Position numbers and translations under genes: made by a program
Shown: one piece after another, positions 1-12,558 of the stretch
How the letters are laid out: each line of letters begins with the position of its first letter
Numbering within the stretch: the stretch's first letter is position 1
Source: Aldrovandia affinis
Lineage: Eukaryota > Chordata > Actinopteri > Notacanthiformes > Halosauridae
NCBI GenBank assembly: GCA_029706075.1
Contig: JAINUG010000174.1
Coordinates: forward strand, 1,647,501 to 1,711,500
Length of the DNA: 64,000 nucleotides
Reading direction: 5' to 3'
Notes under the pieces: model-generated
Database searches by the model: none
What the model was told of the DNA's origin: nothing
The model's input: only the letters and a program-made list of their open reading frames with translations

Positions 1-430
1 GTGGTCGGGTCTGGTTCACTCAAAGAATCAGGGCAGAGTAGATCCAGGTCCAGTTGTAGCAAACAGATGAGTCTGCCGTGTTCAGGGAGCAGAAGGAGAG
101 AGGGAGAAAAGAAAGAGAGACGAACGTCACTCACACCATACAAACAGCAGTTACATACACAGCAGCATGACTTAAAGGGCTGTACGCTCAGGACCGCGAT
201 CCAAAAACCATCTTAAATTAGCGCTTTGTGGCGGTCTCAGGGGTGTGCTGGCTTTAATTGAAAACAAGCTCTTCATTAGCTCGGTTTCATTGACCTGTTT
301 ATGAATAGCAAATTGGGTCTGCCATCACTTTACAGGGACACGGCCTTTGGAGATCTGCTCTGTGGTTGATTTGATTGTTGAAGATGCAGCTAGTGTTAAA
401 CCCAGATGAGTAGAGGGTCAACAGCTCAAA
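1..430. other. unassigned sequence
   Basis: No supported gene or recognised repeat. The open frame at the left edge is low-complexity (Ser/Arg-rich) and has no recognisable domain. Confidence 0.4.
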
Positions 431-620
431 CAGCCCTAATTAATTAGATTAGATTAGATTAGATTCAAATGTATTGTCATTGTACAGTACAGGTACAGTA
501 CAGTGAAAATAAGTTTAGTATCTAACCAGAGTGCAAACATGTCCGTAAGTGCTACAATACAGTACTATAAGCAGTAGGTATAATGCTAACAGGCACAGTA
601 TTGAATTATTACTATAAATA
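431..620 (+). repeat. interspersed repeat with (GATTA)n start
   Basis: A short run of GATTA units (about 443-465) leads into sequence resembling a common fish interspersed repeat that reads 'TGTATTGTCATTGTACAGTA', followed by AGTACAG-type repeats and a 'CTAACCAGAGTGCAAACATG' motif. The class could not be settled by eye. Confidence 0.5.
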
Positions 621-1116
621 AGGTAATTAGAAGCTAAAACCACCAATGTGCCCCCAAGAATATGGTTGGGGAACAAGTCTTAAATGAGCACATCCATTTC
701 TAATAAAAACTTGGGATTTTGCCTGTGTTTGAAAATTGACCATGGGGAGAGTACTTGGTTGGAAGTGCCAAATGCGCATACATTTTTTGGCCCTTATAAG
801 GCACTTCCTCCTCACACCCGATGGTCCTTTTGTTTGTAGAAATGAGAAATTCAACGTCTCTCATTGCACACCCACCATGCTTACTGTACCCTACACATGA
901 GGCAAGATCAGTGTGTGGGAAGGAAAAATCAAGCAGCAACCGGGCACTTCCTATTAGCTCTCAGTCTGACATATCAGGATTCACCCAGCCTCTTTCATCA
1001 AACTTGACCACATCCACATTCTTGCAGCATATCCACTAACATGAGGGGCTTAAGAGTCACAGATGCCGGTTGGCCAGAAATGCTAAGTTTAGCCAGACAG
1101 CACTGATCTGGGATCG
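616..1116. other. unassigned sequence
   Basis: Short overlapping frames occur on both strands with no recognisable protein. No gene is supported. Confidence 0.4.
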
Positions 1117-1311
1117 TAATCTGCCAGGTTTATGCCAGAAGCAATCTGGTAGTAATCTGCCAGGTTTATGCCAGAAGTAATCTGGTAGTAATCTGCCAGG
1201 TTTATGCCAGAAAAATAATCAGGTTTATGCCAGAACTAATCTGGTAGTAATCTGCCAGGTTTATGCCAGAAGTAATCTGGTAGTAATCTGCCAGGTTTAT
1301 GCCAGAAGTAA
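1117..1311. repeat. 36-bp minisatellite
   Basis: About five to six head-to-tail units of roughly 36 bp. Each contains TAATCTGCCAGG, TTTATGCCAGAAG and TAATCTGGTAG. One central unit is shortened and rearranged (around 1212-1240). Each unit carries opposed TGCCAG and CTGG words, so single strands could fold. The array ends directly against a CpG-richer block at 1320-1560. Confidence 0.9.
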
Positions 1312-1433
1312 ATTCTCTAAAAGGAGAGGGAGTGCCTATGCGGCGGCCGGCAGATCGTCTCCAAGCAACAACGCTCGTCGCAGCATCCCAGAGTCTAACG
1401 TCTCTCTGGATGAGGTTGGTCCTTGCTGGGACT

Positions 1434-1447
1434 GTTGCTATGGTAAC
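1434..1447 (+). promoter_or_regulatory. RFX X-box-like motif
   Basis: GTTGCTATGGTAAC fits the RFX X-box consensus RYYNYYWWRRNRAC at every position. It sits inside a longer imperfect palindrome (1431-1450) in a locally CpG-rich segment (1320-1560). No gene start is recognised nearby, so the role is unknown. Confidence 0.45.
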
Positions 1448-2715
1448 AGTGTCGCACTCGACAACGCAAGAAGTCAAGGTGACCGCCCGGGATGCGCTGA
1501 TATCTAATCGACCCCGCGTGTTCTCATGCGCACGTATACGACCACACGATCACTGTGGGTGACGCTGCTGAGGGTTCCCGCCAGCACCATTAGTAATTAA
1601 GGGTGGACTGCACTGGCCAATACAGCAGCTGCCTTAGCCACCGAGATCATCTCATTTGTGGCTTCAACTTGCGACCCAATTCAGAAATGTGCTGTGATGT
1701 GAAGCACGAATAAAAGTAGCCTACTTATTCGACAGAACAGCACATTTGTGTTCTTAATCGCACAACCCTCCGCCCCTCCATACTCAAGACCTAGGGCGAA
1801 TGCCGCCATATAAAAATTAGATCGTTTTTGCCACAAAGAGGACAGTGAAACACAACAGTATTGCCACCCCACCCCACAGCCCACTACCTGAAGAAAATGA
1901 ATGTTGAAGCGCCATGCTTAAAGATGCGTGATAAGTGACCTTAAAGCTTTGACCGTAAAGGTTGTCATCCCAAGACTGAATAGAAACACAGATAAGCTGG
2001 TGGGCAGACAAAAAATGGTGAGCAGAAGATGTGTGCCGATTTCTTCAGAAACTAAACCCACACAGCTGCAATGGAGAACTCAAAACCACACACACAGGTC
2101 TGTTTATCTTAGAGCAGCAAAATCAAGATGAGCCCAAGCATGTGAACAAAGTTGCCACGACAAATTAATCACAAACGGATGCTGCAAGTAATTCAACACA
2201 CCCACATAATACACTTGACCATGCGTCATTTTGTGTGCGGAGGATATTATCAAAGATTCAATCAATTTCATTTAGAAGCACCAACGGTTATTATTCTGTT
2301 ATGCTCTCAAGCATGTAAAAGAAAACATAGAAATCTGATAAAAACAACACACTAGTGCCTAAACCAAAAATCACAGAATGATGGAGAATATTATATATAA
2401 CAACACAAACAATTTAATTAACAACACTACACACAAACACTACTCCTGGTCTGCTGGGGAAAAGGGAAACATTGCTTTCACGTGTATACAAAAAGAATAA
2501 CCTTTTATCAAGAGGCCATATCATTTGTTTTGCATACACTTTGAATAGAAAGGAGGCCTTTTAGAAACCGGAATAGCAACTCACTTCCATGGTAGCACGG
2601 TTTATCTATCGCATGAATGAATGTTTTTAATATACCCTGTGGTGTTGAATTAACTGAGTTTTGCCACCTTTGTTTTTACAGACCTGGCAGGGAATATCTC
2701 AGGGACAAAGGTACA

Positions 2716-2718
<3 letters not shown>

Positions 2719-2753
<35 letters not shown>
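2719..2753. repeat. (GT)n microsatellite
   Basis: An uninterrupted GT dinucleotide run of about 16-17 units. Confidence 0.95.
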
Positions 2754-2754
<1 letters not shown>

Positions 2755-2830
2755 TTGCTTGTGCGCGAGGCTCCAGAAGCACATGAGTGACAGCCAATGA
2801 CAGCATGGCATTTAAACCATTTACAGAAGA

Positions 2831-2855
2831 AAATAATAATAATAATAATAATAAT
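2831..2855. repeat. (AAT)n microsatellite
   Basis: About eight AAT trinucleotides in a row. Confidence 0.9.
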
Positions 2856-5084
2856 TTCTCCTTCACAGAAAGAGGAATGAGAAGTTCTGCAAAGAACCAA
2901 GCCCAATTAAATGTAAAAACACTGTTGTTCAGTCAGGGCAAGAGGAACCAAATACATCCGACATGCTGAGCACTTTAAATCCTACTCCTATTTCCATCTT
3001 TGTTCATGACTTCAATCTTCTCAGGCATTCTGTAAAGGAAGCAGGCCCTCAATGAGTCAATGTCCCCAAAATGCCAATCTGGACAGGTTCCCTGATCCAA
3101 AATTGATGTGGATGGCCCGTCTCATGGTCTGAGCCTGATGTCAGCCCGTCCAGATAACACAGGGCCTGGCTGCAGGCCATGTGTCCTGGGCTGCACTCTG
3201 AGCCATAACGTCATAATCTGAGCATTGGCGGGCTGTGCTCATCTGTGAAATCGCTGTGTATCTGCATTTGAATAGACCTTCTTTCAAGTAAATAATATTA
3301 TCTAGGCTATTGCAGCACGTCAGACAGTGTAACACCCAAGTGGCAGCCAGAGCACATAGGGTTAAAATTAATTTAACTTTGCATCTTATCTGTGTTTCCG
3401 TGTACTAAGGAAAAGCCATACCACAGATGACTGATATGCAATTATACAGACGACAGAATTCATCTGCATGCAACTCATGGCTGCGCTGTCTGTGCGCATA
3501 AAAACGTAATCCTTAACACAGTATTTGAGACTTATGTTCGGAGACTTGTTGGGAGACTGGAAACCGATAATGATCAAATCTGAAATCTGTAAGAGATATT
3601 TTTTGAATCGTACAAAGCCATGTCTGCTAAACAATGCTGTTTGCATCTGTAAAGAAAGGACTGTAAGTACATAGGAGAAATAATCTCCTACCCATTCGTG
3701 TTTGCTTGGAAAATACTTGGCAGCAAAACCTAAAACACAACAGATTGTAGGCCATGCCAGTACATTTGCTCTACTTCTCAAAGACAATGATTTCAAAATG
3801 CAATTAAATTAAAGGATAGATGTTATGTTGCCATGTGTTTTTTTTTTTGTTTTTTGTTTTTTAAGTCTGAGATTGAAACAAAGGCCAGACCAACTTCACC
3901 TTAAAAAATAACTATTTTATAACTATAACTCAGGCTCCAGGTTCACAACAGTAGAACCAAGAATGTGCCCACGATCTGCCATCAGCACTACATCTCTACC
4001 ACCATTTGGGCTAAGGAAACCAGAATCCTTAACACTTGTGGCATAAAGAGCACTCATACCGACACGCTCAACATCAGGCCACTTTCCCCGTTAAACACGG
4101 ACTACAGTGCACAGTGGACCTATAAGGTGCTTACAGAAATTACGAGCAAGTGATCTGCTGGATGTCTAATCCTATTTAGCGACACTGCAGCTGCAGCCGG
4201 CGAGCTAATCTCTCATGCAGGTCAAGCTCTGGATGTGAGACAGGACTGATGAACGAAGCAGATTCCACCACTTCTGAGCCAATTAAAATCAGGCATTCGG
4301 CCAAGGTGGCGCAATGAGAAATTCTTAAGATGGACCTTAGGCGAGGTTCTGTCTATGAAAACCTTATCGTACCAAGATCCCGAAGCATCTCAATTCCCGT
4401 AATGCAGAATAGTGATGACGTAACACCGTTTACTGTGGAAAACACAGCATGCACTGTGTACCCAACTGAGGGTTTAAACTCAAATGGCCTAACTGGAGAC
4501 AGGCAGTAACAAGTGGACTCAAGCAAACTCAAACCGAGCAGCATTTGAATGAAAGTTACAGAAATGTACAAAGCGATCTAGTGACAAATATGGCTTGTAT
4601 GTCAAAACAAAGTTCTGATGACTCATGGCCTTCTCTAAACGGATGTCTATGTTCAATAAAGATTGATCGATACCCACGAGCAGCCAACAAAATTCAGACT
4701 AAATGTGCATCTTAAACTGATGCAACCAATGAAATGAAGCCATGAAAGCAATATTATCTTAACAGAGAATTAAACAAGTGGGTTAAAATACAACCTTACC
4801 TTTTGACAAACAAGGGGAAATGGAAAACTGGTCAGGTTAATAGATAGGCTCTGACAAAACTTCTAACCAACTCTCCCAGAGCCTGTTTCTCTTTCGGTCT
4901 CAGTCCGTCTCTCCACATTTTATCCTTTTCACAGGGAATGCATTGTCCAATCATTGTGGCTTGTGGAATTCTAAGGAAGTGATGTAATTTGCAGTGACTC
5001 AGATTTACTGCCTGTCCAAATCAGTGCACTGGATACACAAACTGTTTTCTTTGTTCTCTCTCTGTATCCAAGCTCTGAGCCCCA

Positions 5085-5086
<2 letters not shown>

Positions 5087-5123
<37 letters not shown>
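5087..5123. repeat. (TA)n microsatellite, left flank of hAT insertion
   Basis: A TA dinucleotide run. It continues at 5833-5859 on the far side of the hAT element, so the element appears to have inserted into a TA tract. Confidence 0.9.
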
Positions 5124-5126
<3 letters not shown>

Positions 5127-5832
5127 TGGTGGGACTCGATTAAAAAAATTAATCTAATTAATTAGAGGCTTTGTAATTAATTAATCGAAATTAATCGCAT
5201 TTTAATCGCATATCAATATTTGACACGAGAAGCAACATTTTTCAATTCAAATGGATTTTGGTATACGAGTGAATCAATGAATAGACATATACATAAGTTT
5301 AAGCAGCAAAATCTTGTTTATTTTAGCTACTACACAGACCAGTGCAATTTTTAACAAAGTGCAGCAATTTTAGGAATATGATAGTGCAAAGGACCTTTGG
5401 AAGAAGCTGCTGGATTTTTTTCGAAATTGTCTTTCTGCATGGCAGTTCATAAATTGTGTCAGACGACGCAATCTGTAGCACCTTTTCTAGCCCCTTATCT
5501 TCGACCACCGAAAGTGGTCTACAGTCCACGGCAATCCAGTGAGCCAGTGAGTTGGTTACTTTGTTAGACGTGGTCTTACTCATCTTGGCTCTGAACCCCG
5601 TCATCTGGTCGAGTGTGGGTTGGCGACTCTGCTTGCTCGTACTAGGACTAACGTTAGCCTGATCAGCGTTAGCTCTGGCTTCCACGCTAGCTGCAACATG
5701 TTTAGCATTGAGAAACGTTCCGTGGTGTCTGGAGTGCAAAAATATAGTGCGATTAAAATGCGTAAATTTTTTAACGCGTTATTTTTTCTGTAATTAATTA
5801 ATCGAAATTAACGCGTTAAAGTCCCAGCCCTA
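5124..5832 (-). mobile_element. hAT-superfamily element, deletion derivative
   Basis: The ends are inverted: TAGTGGTGGGACT on the left and TAGGGCTGGGACT when the right end is read in reverse. AT-rich sub-terminal repeats of the type TTAATCGAAATTAA follow. On the minus strand an open frame (5323-5739, 138 codons) contains 'RPLSVVEDKGLEKVLQ' and 'YELPCRKTIS', which match the conserved N-terminal part of hAT/ZBED-like transposases. The catalytic part is missing, so it is non-autonomous. The TA-repeat flanks hide any 8-bp target duplication. Confidence 0.8.
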
Positions 5833-5865
<33 letters not shown>

Positions 5866-5885
5866 AATACACACACACACACAAA
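5833..5885. repeat. (TA)n then (CA)n microsatellite
   Basis: A TA run (to about 5859) is followed by ACACAC repeats (about 5869-5883). It is the right flank of the hAT insertion. Confidence 0.85.
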
Positions 5886-6301
5886 TCAGATGCCTGTATT
5901 AGTCACTCTCCAACTTTAGTAGCACACCTTTCTTGGCTATGCTGGAAAAATTCCTCAACTGGTTTTTAGGGTAAAAAAATGATAACCATTTTAATTGTAA
6001 AATGTTCCCTTTGAAATCAGGCGCAATGAAGGTGAGCCATGAGCCAAAAAAGGGTGTGTTATCCATCAACTTGTTTGATAGGTATGTTACCAATCTGGCA
6101 CACCTAGCATGGTAGAACTCAAAGGTGGAGCAGAGAGATTTGCTCCACCTTTCCCCAGAGATGTCCGATGACCACGGTCAGAATTCGGTTCCAGACCACG
6201 GGCTGCTGCACTGCACTGAATGGTGGGGGGTTTTGAGGGACATTTGACATATGTGCGAGTCGCCACAGCCAGGCATCTTCTGAACCATGGGCAGAGAACC
6301 T

Positions 6302-6475
6302 GGCAGAGGTAACGCGAGTTTCGAACCGAGGACCTCGACGCAACAAGAGAGACGATTAACCCGCTGAGCAAAAGACTCATGTCCCTTGCTCCGGGAAGTA
6401 ATCATACAGCAACATCACCCTTTGCAGCGGACGCTCAAGCGCTCAACCTTTAACTCATGCATTCTGAGTTCTGCT
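6302..6475 (-). repeat. tRNA-headed SINE copy 1 of a local pair
   Basis: Read on the minus strand it has an A-box-like TTGCTCAGCGGG and a B-box-like GGTTCGAAACTC at tRNA-like spacing. The whole block recurs at 6573-6770 in the same orientation, including AGACTCATGTCCCTTGCTCC on the plus strand. It is a SINE head and not a functional tRNA: no cloverleaf 3' end was seen. Confidence 0.7.
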
Positions 6476-6572
6476 ACACTCTCCCCTTCAAACTCCTGCA
6501 GCAGCAACCACATCCTGACTGATTGCCATCAGTCGTAGCATCCAAGTCGTGGCACCAATGTACTAATGTAAC

Positions 6573-6770
6573 GGAGTTGGTTCTGCCTACAGCGAGTCTC
6601 GAACCGAGGATCCCGACGCGACAAGAGAGACGATTAGCCCACTGAGCAAAAGACTCATGTCCCTTGCTCCAGGAAGTAATCATACCCATATCAATGTCAC
6701 CCTTTGAAGCGGACGTTCATGCACTCAACTTTTAACTAACGCCTTCTGAGCTCCGCTACACTTGTACCCA
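6573..6770 (-). repeat. tRNA-headed SINE copy 2 of a local pair
   Basis: A near-identical repeat of the block at 6302-6475, same orientation, about 270 bp away. It shares the A-box/B-box tRNA-like head and the flanking 'AAGCGGACGTTC' region. This may be a segmental duplication or two insertions. Confidence 0.7.
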
Positions 6771-7445
6771 CCGCTATACAACTCTCAAATCAGCCAGGAT
6801 GCAGGGAGAGAGGTCGGCACCCTCCCAATCTGACACTCACTGAGCTTGAGAAAAAAAACCTTCCACTATAAAACCCTGACATGGTGAATATAACACCAGA
6901 CGCCACAGTACTGCAGGCGTCACCTGCTTTGCAACAAATTAAGTATACTACTGCACATGATGCCCAGTGCATTCCCAGCTTATTAAACCATTAAGTTCCA
7001 CAAAACATGCACTGTCTGGTTCCAGTGACCAAACAGTGCATGAAGACCAGCCACAATTCCCCCAAGGCAAAAGTCTATCTTTACGTTTTTAATCCATTCA
7101 TCGTTATGGACTTCGAACAAAGCAACAAAGGAACAAAGGACACAGACACAGTTAGGGTTTCTTGTGTAAATATCACCTAATTAGTTGCACAGTACAGTGA
7201 TAGACTAAAGACACATACTTTCCACATTTCTACTCTGGCCCAGAAAAAAGTTCTAGCTCTTCTGAGAATTCTCACCGCCTGGGGAGGTTAAAAAGCACAA
7301 AAGCCTTAGTGTGAAAGTGCACTTCCATAAAATAAGGCACTAACCATGGATCGCAGGACAGTGTCACAAAGCCAGTTTAGCGCGACGCACAATTCTGAGA
7401 GCGTTGACCAATCCTGGTCAATCCTGAACTTAACGCACACAGTTC
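6771..7445. other. unassigned sequence
   Basis: No supported gene or recognised element. Confidence 0.4.
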
Positions 7446-7795
7446 AATACAACCTGGCGACGGCCTTCGTCTTATCCAGAGCGACTTACAAAACGCAACT
7501 TACAAAAAGTGACAACAGATTGCAAAATCAGATTGGCTGTCCACCCCACGGAGGGGGGAGGGAAGCCGACAGGACATTCGCTGCACATAAGAGTGGCCCT
7601 GTAGTACCGGGTTACGGTCGACAGCTTGGCGAGTGCCATCTCTGAGGAGGCGTTACTTCGCCTTCGTCACTACCGGTCGCAAAACTCACATTACTAGGGG
7701 GGATTGACATTCAAAAATAGCGGGTCTAATTGGCTACCAAATTGGGAGAAAATGGGAGAAAATCTGAAACAAAATCTTTAAAAAACAACATTGTG
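7446..7795 (+). repeat. composite SINE copy with conserved AATTGGC tail
   Basis: Starts with a short L2-type word (CTTATCCAGAGCGACTTAC, about 7470-7490), then a body with ATTGGCTGTCCACCCCA and GAGGGAAGCCGACAGGA. It ends in TAATTGGCTACCAAATTGGG followed by A-rich sequence. The 3' part is shared with copies near 28.5, 35.5, 42.0 and 53.3 kb. The tRNA-like head is not clear in this copy. Confidence 0.65.
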
Positions 7796-9924
7796 ATGAA
7801 CTGATCCCAGGTTGCGGAATGGTAAACGCATGCACGCCTACTGAGAATGTCAGCAAATCACGTAAATGCCATCCATAAAGGTCCAACTGACAGAGTGACT
7901 AATCTAAATCAGCCTAATCAACCTTTCCCCGATGCTGAAAGAGCACACAAACACAGAGATAAAAAACCTGACACAAGAGCACAATCATTTTAATGTCTAA
8001 ATGAACACTGAACAAAGCTTGCATTTGAAACCAAAAGGTTAATTTATAACCTGATCACAAGGAGAAATTCAGAGGGTAAAACTTCAAACATGGTTGGTGA
8101 GTTACTCAGGCAGCTGGGTGAAAGGTTACTGCAGGTCATAACAATTATATAATGATATTATTATTCGCAGTAATAATATAACAGATTGAATTTATATTAT
8201 GCCTTTCATGGAAGGGAAGGGTGTAACATATCTCAAACACCATCAACGTGGAGCACCCACTTCGATGCATGATAGCCATTTGAAGGAATGTAAATTTTTC
8301 ATTTTGTTGAAACATTCCATTCATATTTGCCTGGAGGATAAGGTTAGACCTAGACCTGTCGAGGGGAATGACATTTCTCATTATTAAAATCCTACATTTT
8401 TCTATAGATATTAAAGGATGTCCATTCACTTGTGAAATATCGCATTTGATTCTAATCAGAGAAGATGTAAAAATCAGAGTGGGACCTGACCAATGGGTGC
8501 ATGTTTGCCCCCATGTAACGGCTCGTGTCCAGGTCCAGAAATGACACTGTATAGATTATCCCCATTGGGAAACACTGGTGGACATTTCCTTTCAAATTGA
8601 AATTACCCAAATTATGAAGAAAATACAGAAAATAACCATGCCTTCAAGTTGCCTGCTTAAAAGTGTGTCATGCCTTCTAGTTTATTCATATTAACAAACA
8701 AAAGTACTGTTGTGTATTAGTCCCCCAAGACATGCTGGATTTTATGGGTTTTTCCATCTACTGCAAAAAATCCCACCAGTTTCCAAAAGCACATTCCTTA
8801 TCAATTCCCAACAACAAAGTTCTGTTACATTTACAAGGACAGGGAAATGAGAAAAACCCGCTTCCTGAAAGCCCTATTACCCCCAAGAGTAGCACTCAGA
8901 ACAATCTCAATAAGACGAGTGATAAAAGCTATTTTAAACTCTTGACTAGGCCGTAACAAATTATGGTTTTGGAACGAAAGAAACATGTTGTGGGGAAACC
9001 ATCTTAAATCCAGAACATCATTGGATGACACACAAATGTGCCATCACTAGATCTTTAGACACTGTAGTACATGCACATCACACTGTGGGACCAACTGAAT
9101 GAGAAAGTCCACAGCGCGATGTGGCCCGTGCAGGGATTCCTTTAGTTTTGGTGTGCCATTCTAACGCAATAAAAAACAAATTAACGCCATCTGTGACAAT
9201 TTTGTACTGACCACTAAACATGATACCCAGGCCGTGCTTTCTTGACAACTGGGTTGTATGAAGTCTTTCATTTTGGGCATTTTGTAGGGCTGGATACGAT
9301 AGTGCTTAAAGAAAAATCATGTGGCTTGCCACACGTGCCCATAGTGTAACAACGTCATATTAAAGCGTGGCATTTGTTTAAATTTATTAGACCAATGACA
9401 CAGGCGATTCGTTATTTGACAAATACATAAACCAATAAGAAACATGTTTGAATCTTCAAACGTGATTTAATGAAGAATTGAGTGTTTTTCTAGTCTAGCC
9501 TTCAAAAGGAGGACAAATGGACGTCCGGCAGAGGATGGTGCCAGACGGAGGACAGAGCGCTTGAAAACCGGACTGTCCGGCATAATGCAGGACGTATGGC
9601 CACCCTACCTATGCCACGGGCCGGCTCTGCTTAAGAGTCTCCTTAAATGTTCTGGAATGTTGAACTGGCTTGGACACAATGGAAGGTGGTGTCTCCCAAT
9701 GTCTCATCCACATATCAGAAGTACATTCAGGTTACAGACATTTGGTCTGTGCATTAGCATGATAGTGATCACTGTTTATTTTAGAGTGATTAGGTTACTG
9801 TGGGTGGACCATCATGGATGGTCCTGCAAAGTATAAAGTATAAAACGCACACATTGTTCTATTGTCACCCTCATCAAACCATTCAATGATCACTCATGCC
9901 CTGTGGATGGGGGCATTGTGATCC
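7796..9924. other. intergenic sequence without supported gene
   Basis: AT-rich, with scattered short frames. A block at about 9490-9610 has CpG and purine-rich text that looks repeat-derived but could not be assigned. Confidence 0.4.
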
Positions 9925-10070
9925 GACCTGTCTCTCTCCTCCCATTCCTTTCCAAAACTAGAGCGGGCCGTCTATAACCAACTGTATGCTCATCTCCTAC
10001 AGAAAGAGCTACTTGATCCTAACCAGTCTGGGTTCAAGGCAGGCCACTCCACAGAGACTGCTGATATGGA
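9925..10070 (+). mobile_element. LINE reverse-transcriptase fragment (L2/CR1-like)
   Basis: The frame from 9958 reads LERAVYNQLYAHLLQKELLD and continues with PNQSGFKAGHSTETA. This is the RT fingers region typical of L2/CR1-type LINEs. The upstream part reads PVSLLPFLSK in a different frame, so there is a frameshift of about two bases at around 9957. No other LINE domains follow, so this is a dead fragment. L2-like is preferred over Rex1, but the clade is not certain. Confidence 0.75.
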
Positions 10071-12527
10071 TATTGCCATTATTTTCAGTTGTGAATCGAA
10101 TATTCAAACATTCCATTGAAATAGAATGTTGACCGTCTTGTGTACGGAACTGGAACTGCTTTATAGCTGCCGTTTATTATGTTCCTCCATGCGGTTTACG
10201 GAAATGATAAAGCGGGTAGATTAGACCAAGAATTGTGCTTGTCCGAGAGGCATTCGAAGCCATGCCAATTCCTCCATTTAGGCACACATACGCATTTTAC
10301 CTGTTCACCTGATTTTTAAAATAATAACACTCCGCTACAATATTACAACAGCAACGCCATATAGGAGATATTATAAAAAATACAGTAACGCAATTGCCGT
10401 ATCTGACAGTGTGAACAGTTTTGACGTTACTTTTCAACACAAAATGCATCTAACACACACAGCTAGCTAGCTAGCTACCAAGCTTTAAAAAAAAAAAAAT
10501 TAAAAAAAATAAAGCTAGCTACCAAGCTGGCAAGCACTACAGCGGTCTGCTGGCGTTGAGTCGGAGCGAGGCAGTGATGAGGCGGCTTGGGTAAATACAA
10601 AATTCTGACTGGTCGAGAGGATTTAGATTATTTTACACTAAACCGCACGGAGAAACATAATAACGCAAGGCTGTAAACTATGACGGGCTGTCCGGTTGTA
10701 TGACAATAAAATACTTAAGGCTGGCTCTACTTTGCCTTGGGACCGCATCGCACCACTGCATTATAGTTTATTTTCATATAACTACTCAACTGCACAGCCC
10801 GTCGTGGTTTATTACTTACATATCCTTTCACAAAATACCATCACGTTCCTTACAGTAGTGACATCATCATTCATTCATCATTAAAACTGCCATGACGAGA
10901 ACAGTGCAAACACAGTTTTACATATTAACTGCGCTTGAGCCGACCTGCTTTTATTCAAATGCCGATTCAAATTTTGTCACGAAAGTCACGCCATACACAA
11001 ATCTCACAGCAATACAAAAGCCATGCAAATGCCAGTGGAACAATAAACAATGATTTTGGACACGTGCAGGGCTCAAGTTTCTTCATTGGTCTAAATGGAA
11101 AAGCACCATCTTTCCCGAGGCAAAGCGACAACAACTCTGAACTGAGGAAGGTCAGAAGAAAATGCATTTCCCATCAAACTGTTCACAACGAATTCAAATG
11201 ATGCCCACTAAGACTGAGTTGGGAACAGACAGACAACACAACAAGGAAACAGAAGAAACAATGGTATCACTCCCTTTCTGTCACTTCTTTTCAACAGCAA
11301 CACTAAGGCCTCTTTTCTAGTGATGGTTCAGGAAAGGACACCACTCACTGTTGGGGCTGGTCTTTTCTCCTATTCTTCTTTGTAGAAATTACAGTAGTTT
11401 GAGTGGTAGTTTAAAACAACTATAAGGTTTCTTTCTTTTTGATCGTTTAGTATTATTTAGCATTTTAATATTTCGTTTCACTTACAGGTTCTAGCTGCAA
11501 CATGACACTTGTTAATCCGGTTGTGGACTAATGCATATTGTTTGAGTTAAACAGAGGCCTCAGTTCACCTGCTATGTGACACCTAATGGATTTGGTAAGG
11601 TTCCAAAAAGGTCCAACATTATCTCAAAATATTATATGCAAATACAATACTTCACAATATTTTCACTACTCCAGAACCTGTAGTCGCTGGTCAGACTATT
11701 TCACTCACAAATGAAAGGCAACAAAAGATGTTTCTTACCCATGAAAAAGTTAACTTTAAGTAAGTAAAGGAGAACATCAGGATAGCTGTAATTGTGACTA
11801 GATGTCAGAAATCATCCATAAAACATGCAAAATATATCGATTAAATGATGTCTATTATTTATATTTGGAGAGAGAGTCCTTTACAACATACAACTTTGCA
11901 AGATTATCAATTAAATTCATTTTTGCAACCAACAGTCGTTACACTACTGCTAATAAAAGTTGAACCGTGCAATCCCAACAGGGAAACCAAACTGCATGTT
12001 AAGACTGTAAATTCATGCAGCAAGCCTGAGAGGTATGTTATGGATGGCAGTGTACAGATGCAGGAAACAGATGGGGATACAGTAACCCAGGGCAGAGGCT
12101 TATTACACCCCAGTCTGGTGGTCAAACATAACACTGTCCACATGTACGAACCCTCAGCTGTGTCCATACATCTGCGTAGATTTTTTTTAAAGCAGATGGC
12201 GCTGGTCAAGTTCAACCACTGTCTGGTCCTCAAATGAATATCCCTGACGGTTCACTCCCCTCACCTGACCAATGACACAACGGCTCTTCCTTTCGGAGAG
12301 CTGAGGAGACAGAGCTAGCCAATTATATCCGTGCTCCTAGATCACCCCATGGGGGAAAGGATGCTGGGTCACAACAGGTGGCAGCCTGTTCTGTGTCCTT
12401 TCTCCTATATATAGCACCTGACAGGGATCTTAGAGTAGAAACCTGATATTGATCTAGTTACACTATACGCCAATATGCACACACGTGCCCACACACAAGC
12501 ACACAAGTATATACACACGTACCCAAT

Positions 12528-12558
<31 letters not shown>

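Larger units (their letters stand above)
1561..5086. other. intergenic or intronic sequence without supported gene
   Basis: Contains a (GT)n tract at about 2719-2753 and an (AAT)n tract at about 2831-2855. The longest open frame (136 codons, minus strand, 3386-3796) has no recognisable motif and is AT-biased, so no gene is called. Confidence 0.5.

Noticed and set aside
1117-1311. CRISPR-like repeat array
   Set aside because: Repeats run head to tail without unique spacers, in a vertebrate genome: a minisatellite.
3386-3796. 136-codon minus frame
   Set aside because: AT-biased chance frame without motif.
11845-12237. 130-codon plus frame overlapping a 108-codon minus frame
   Set aside because: Opposite overlapping frames, no domain, no splice or start context.
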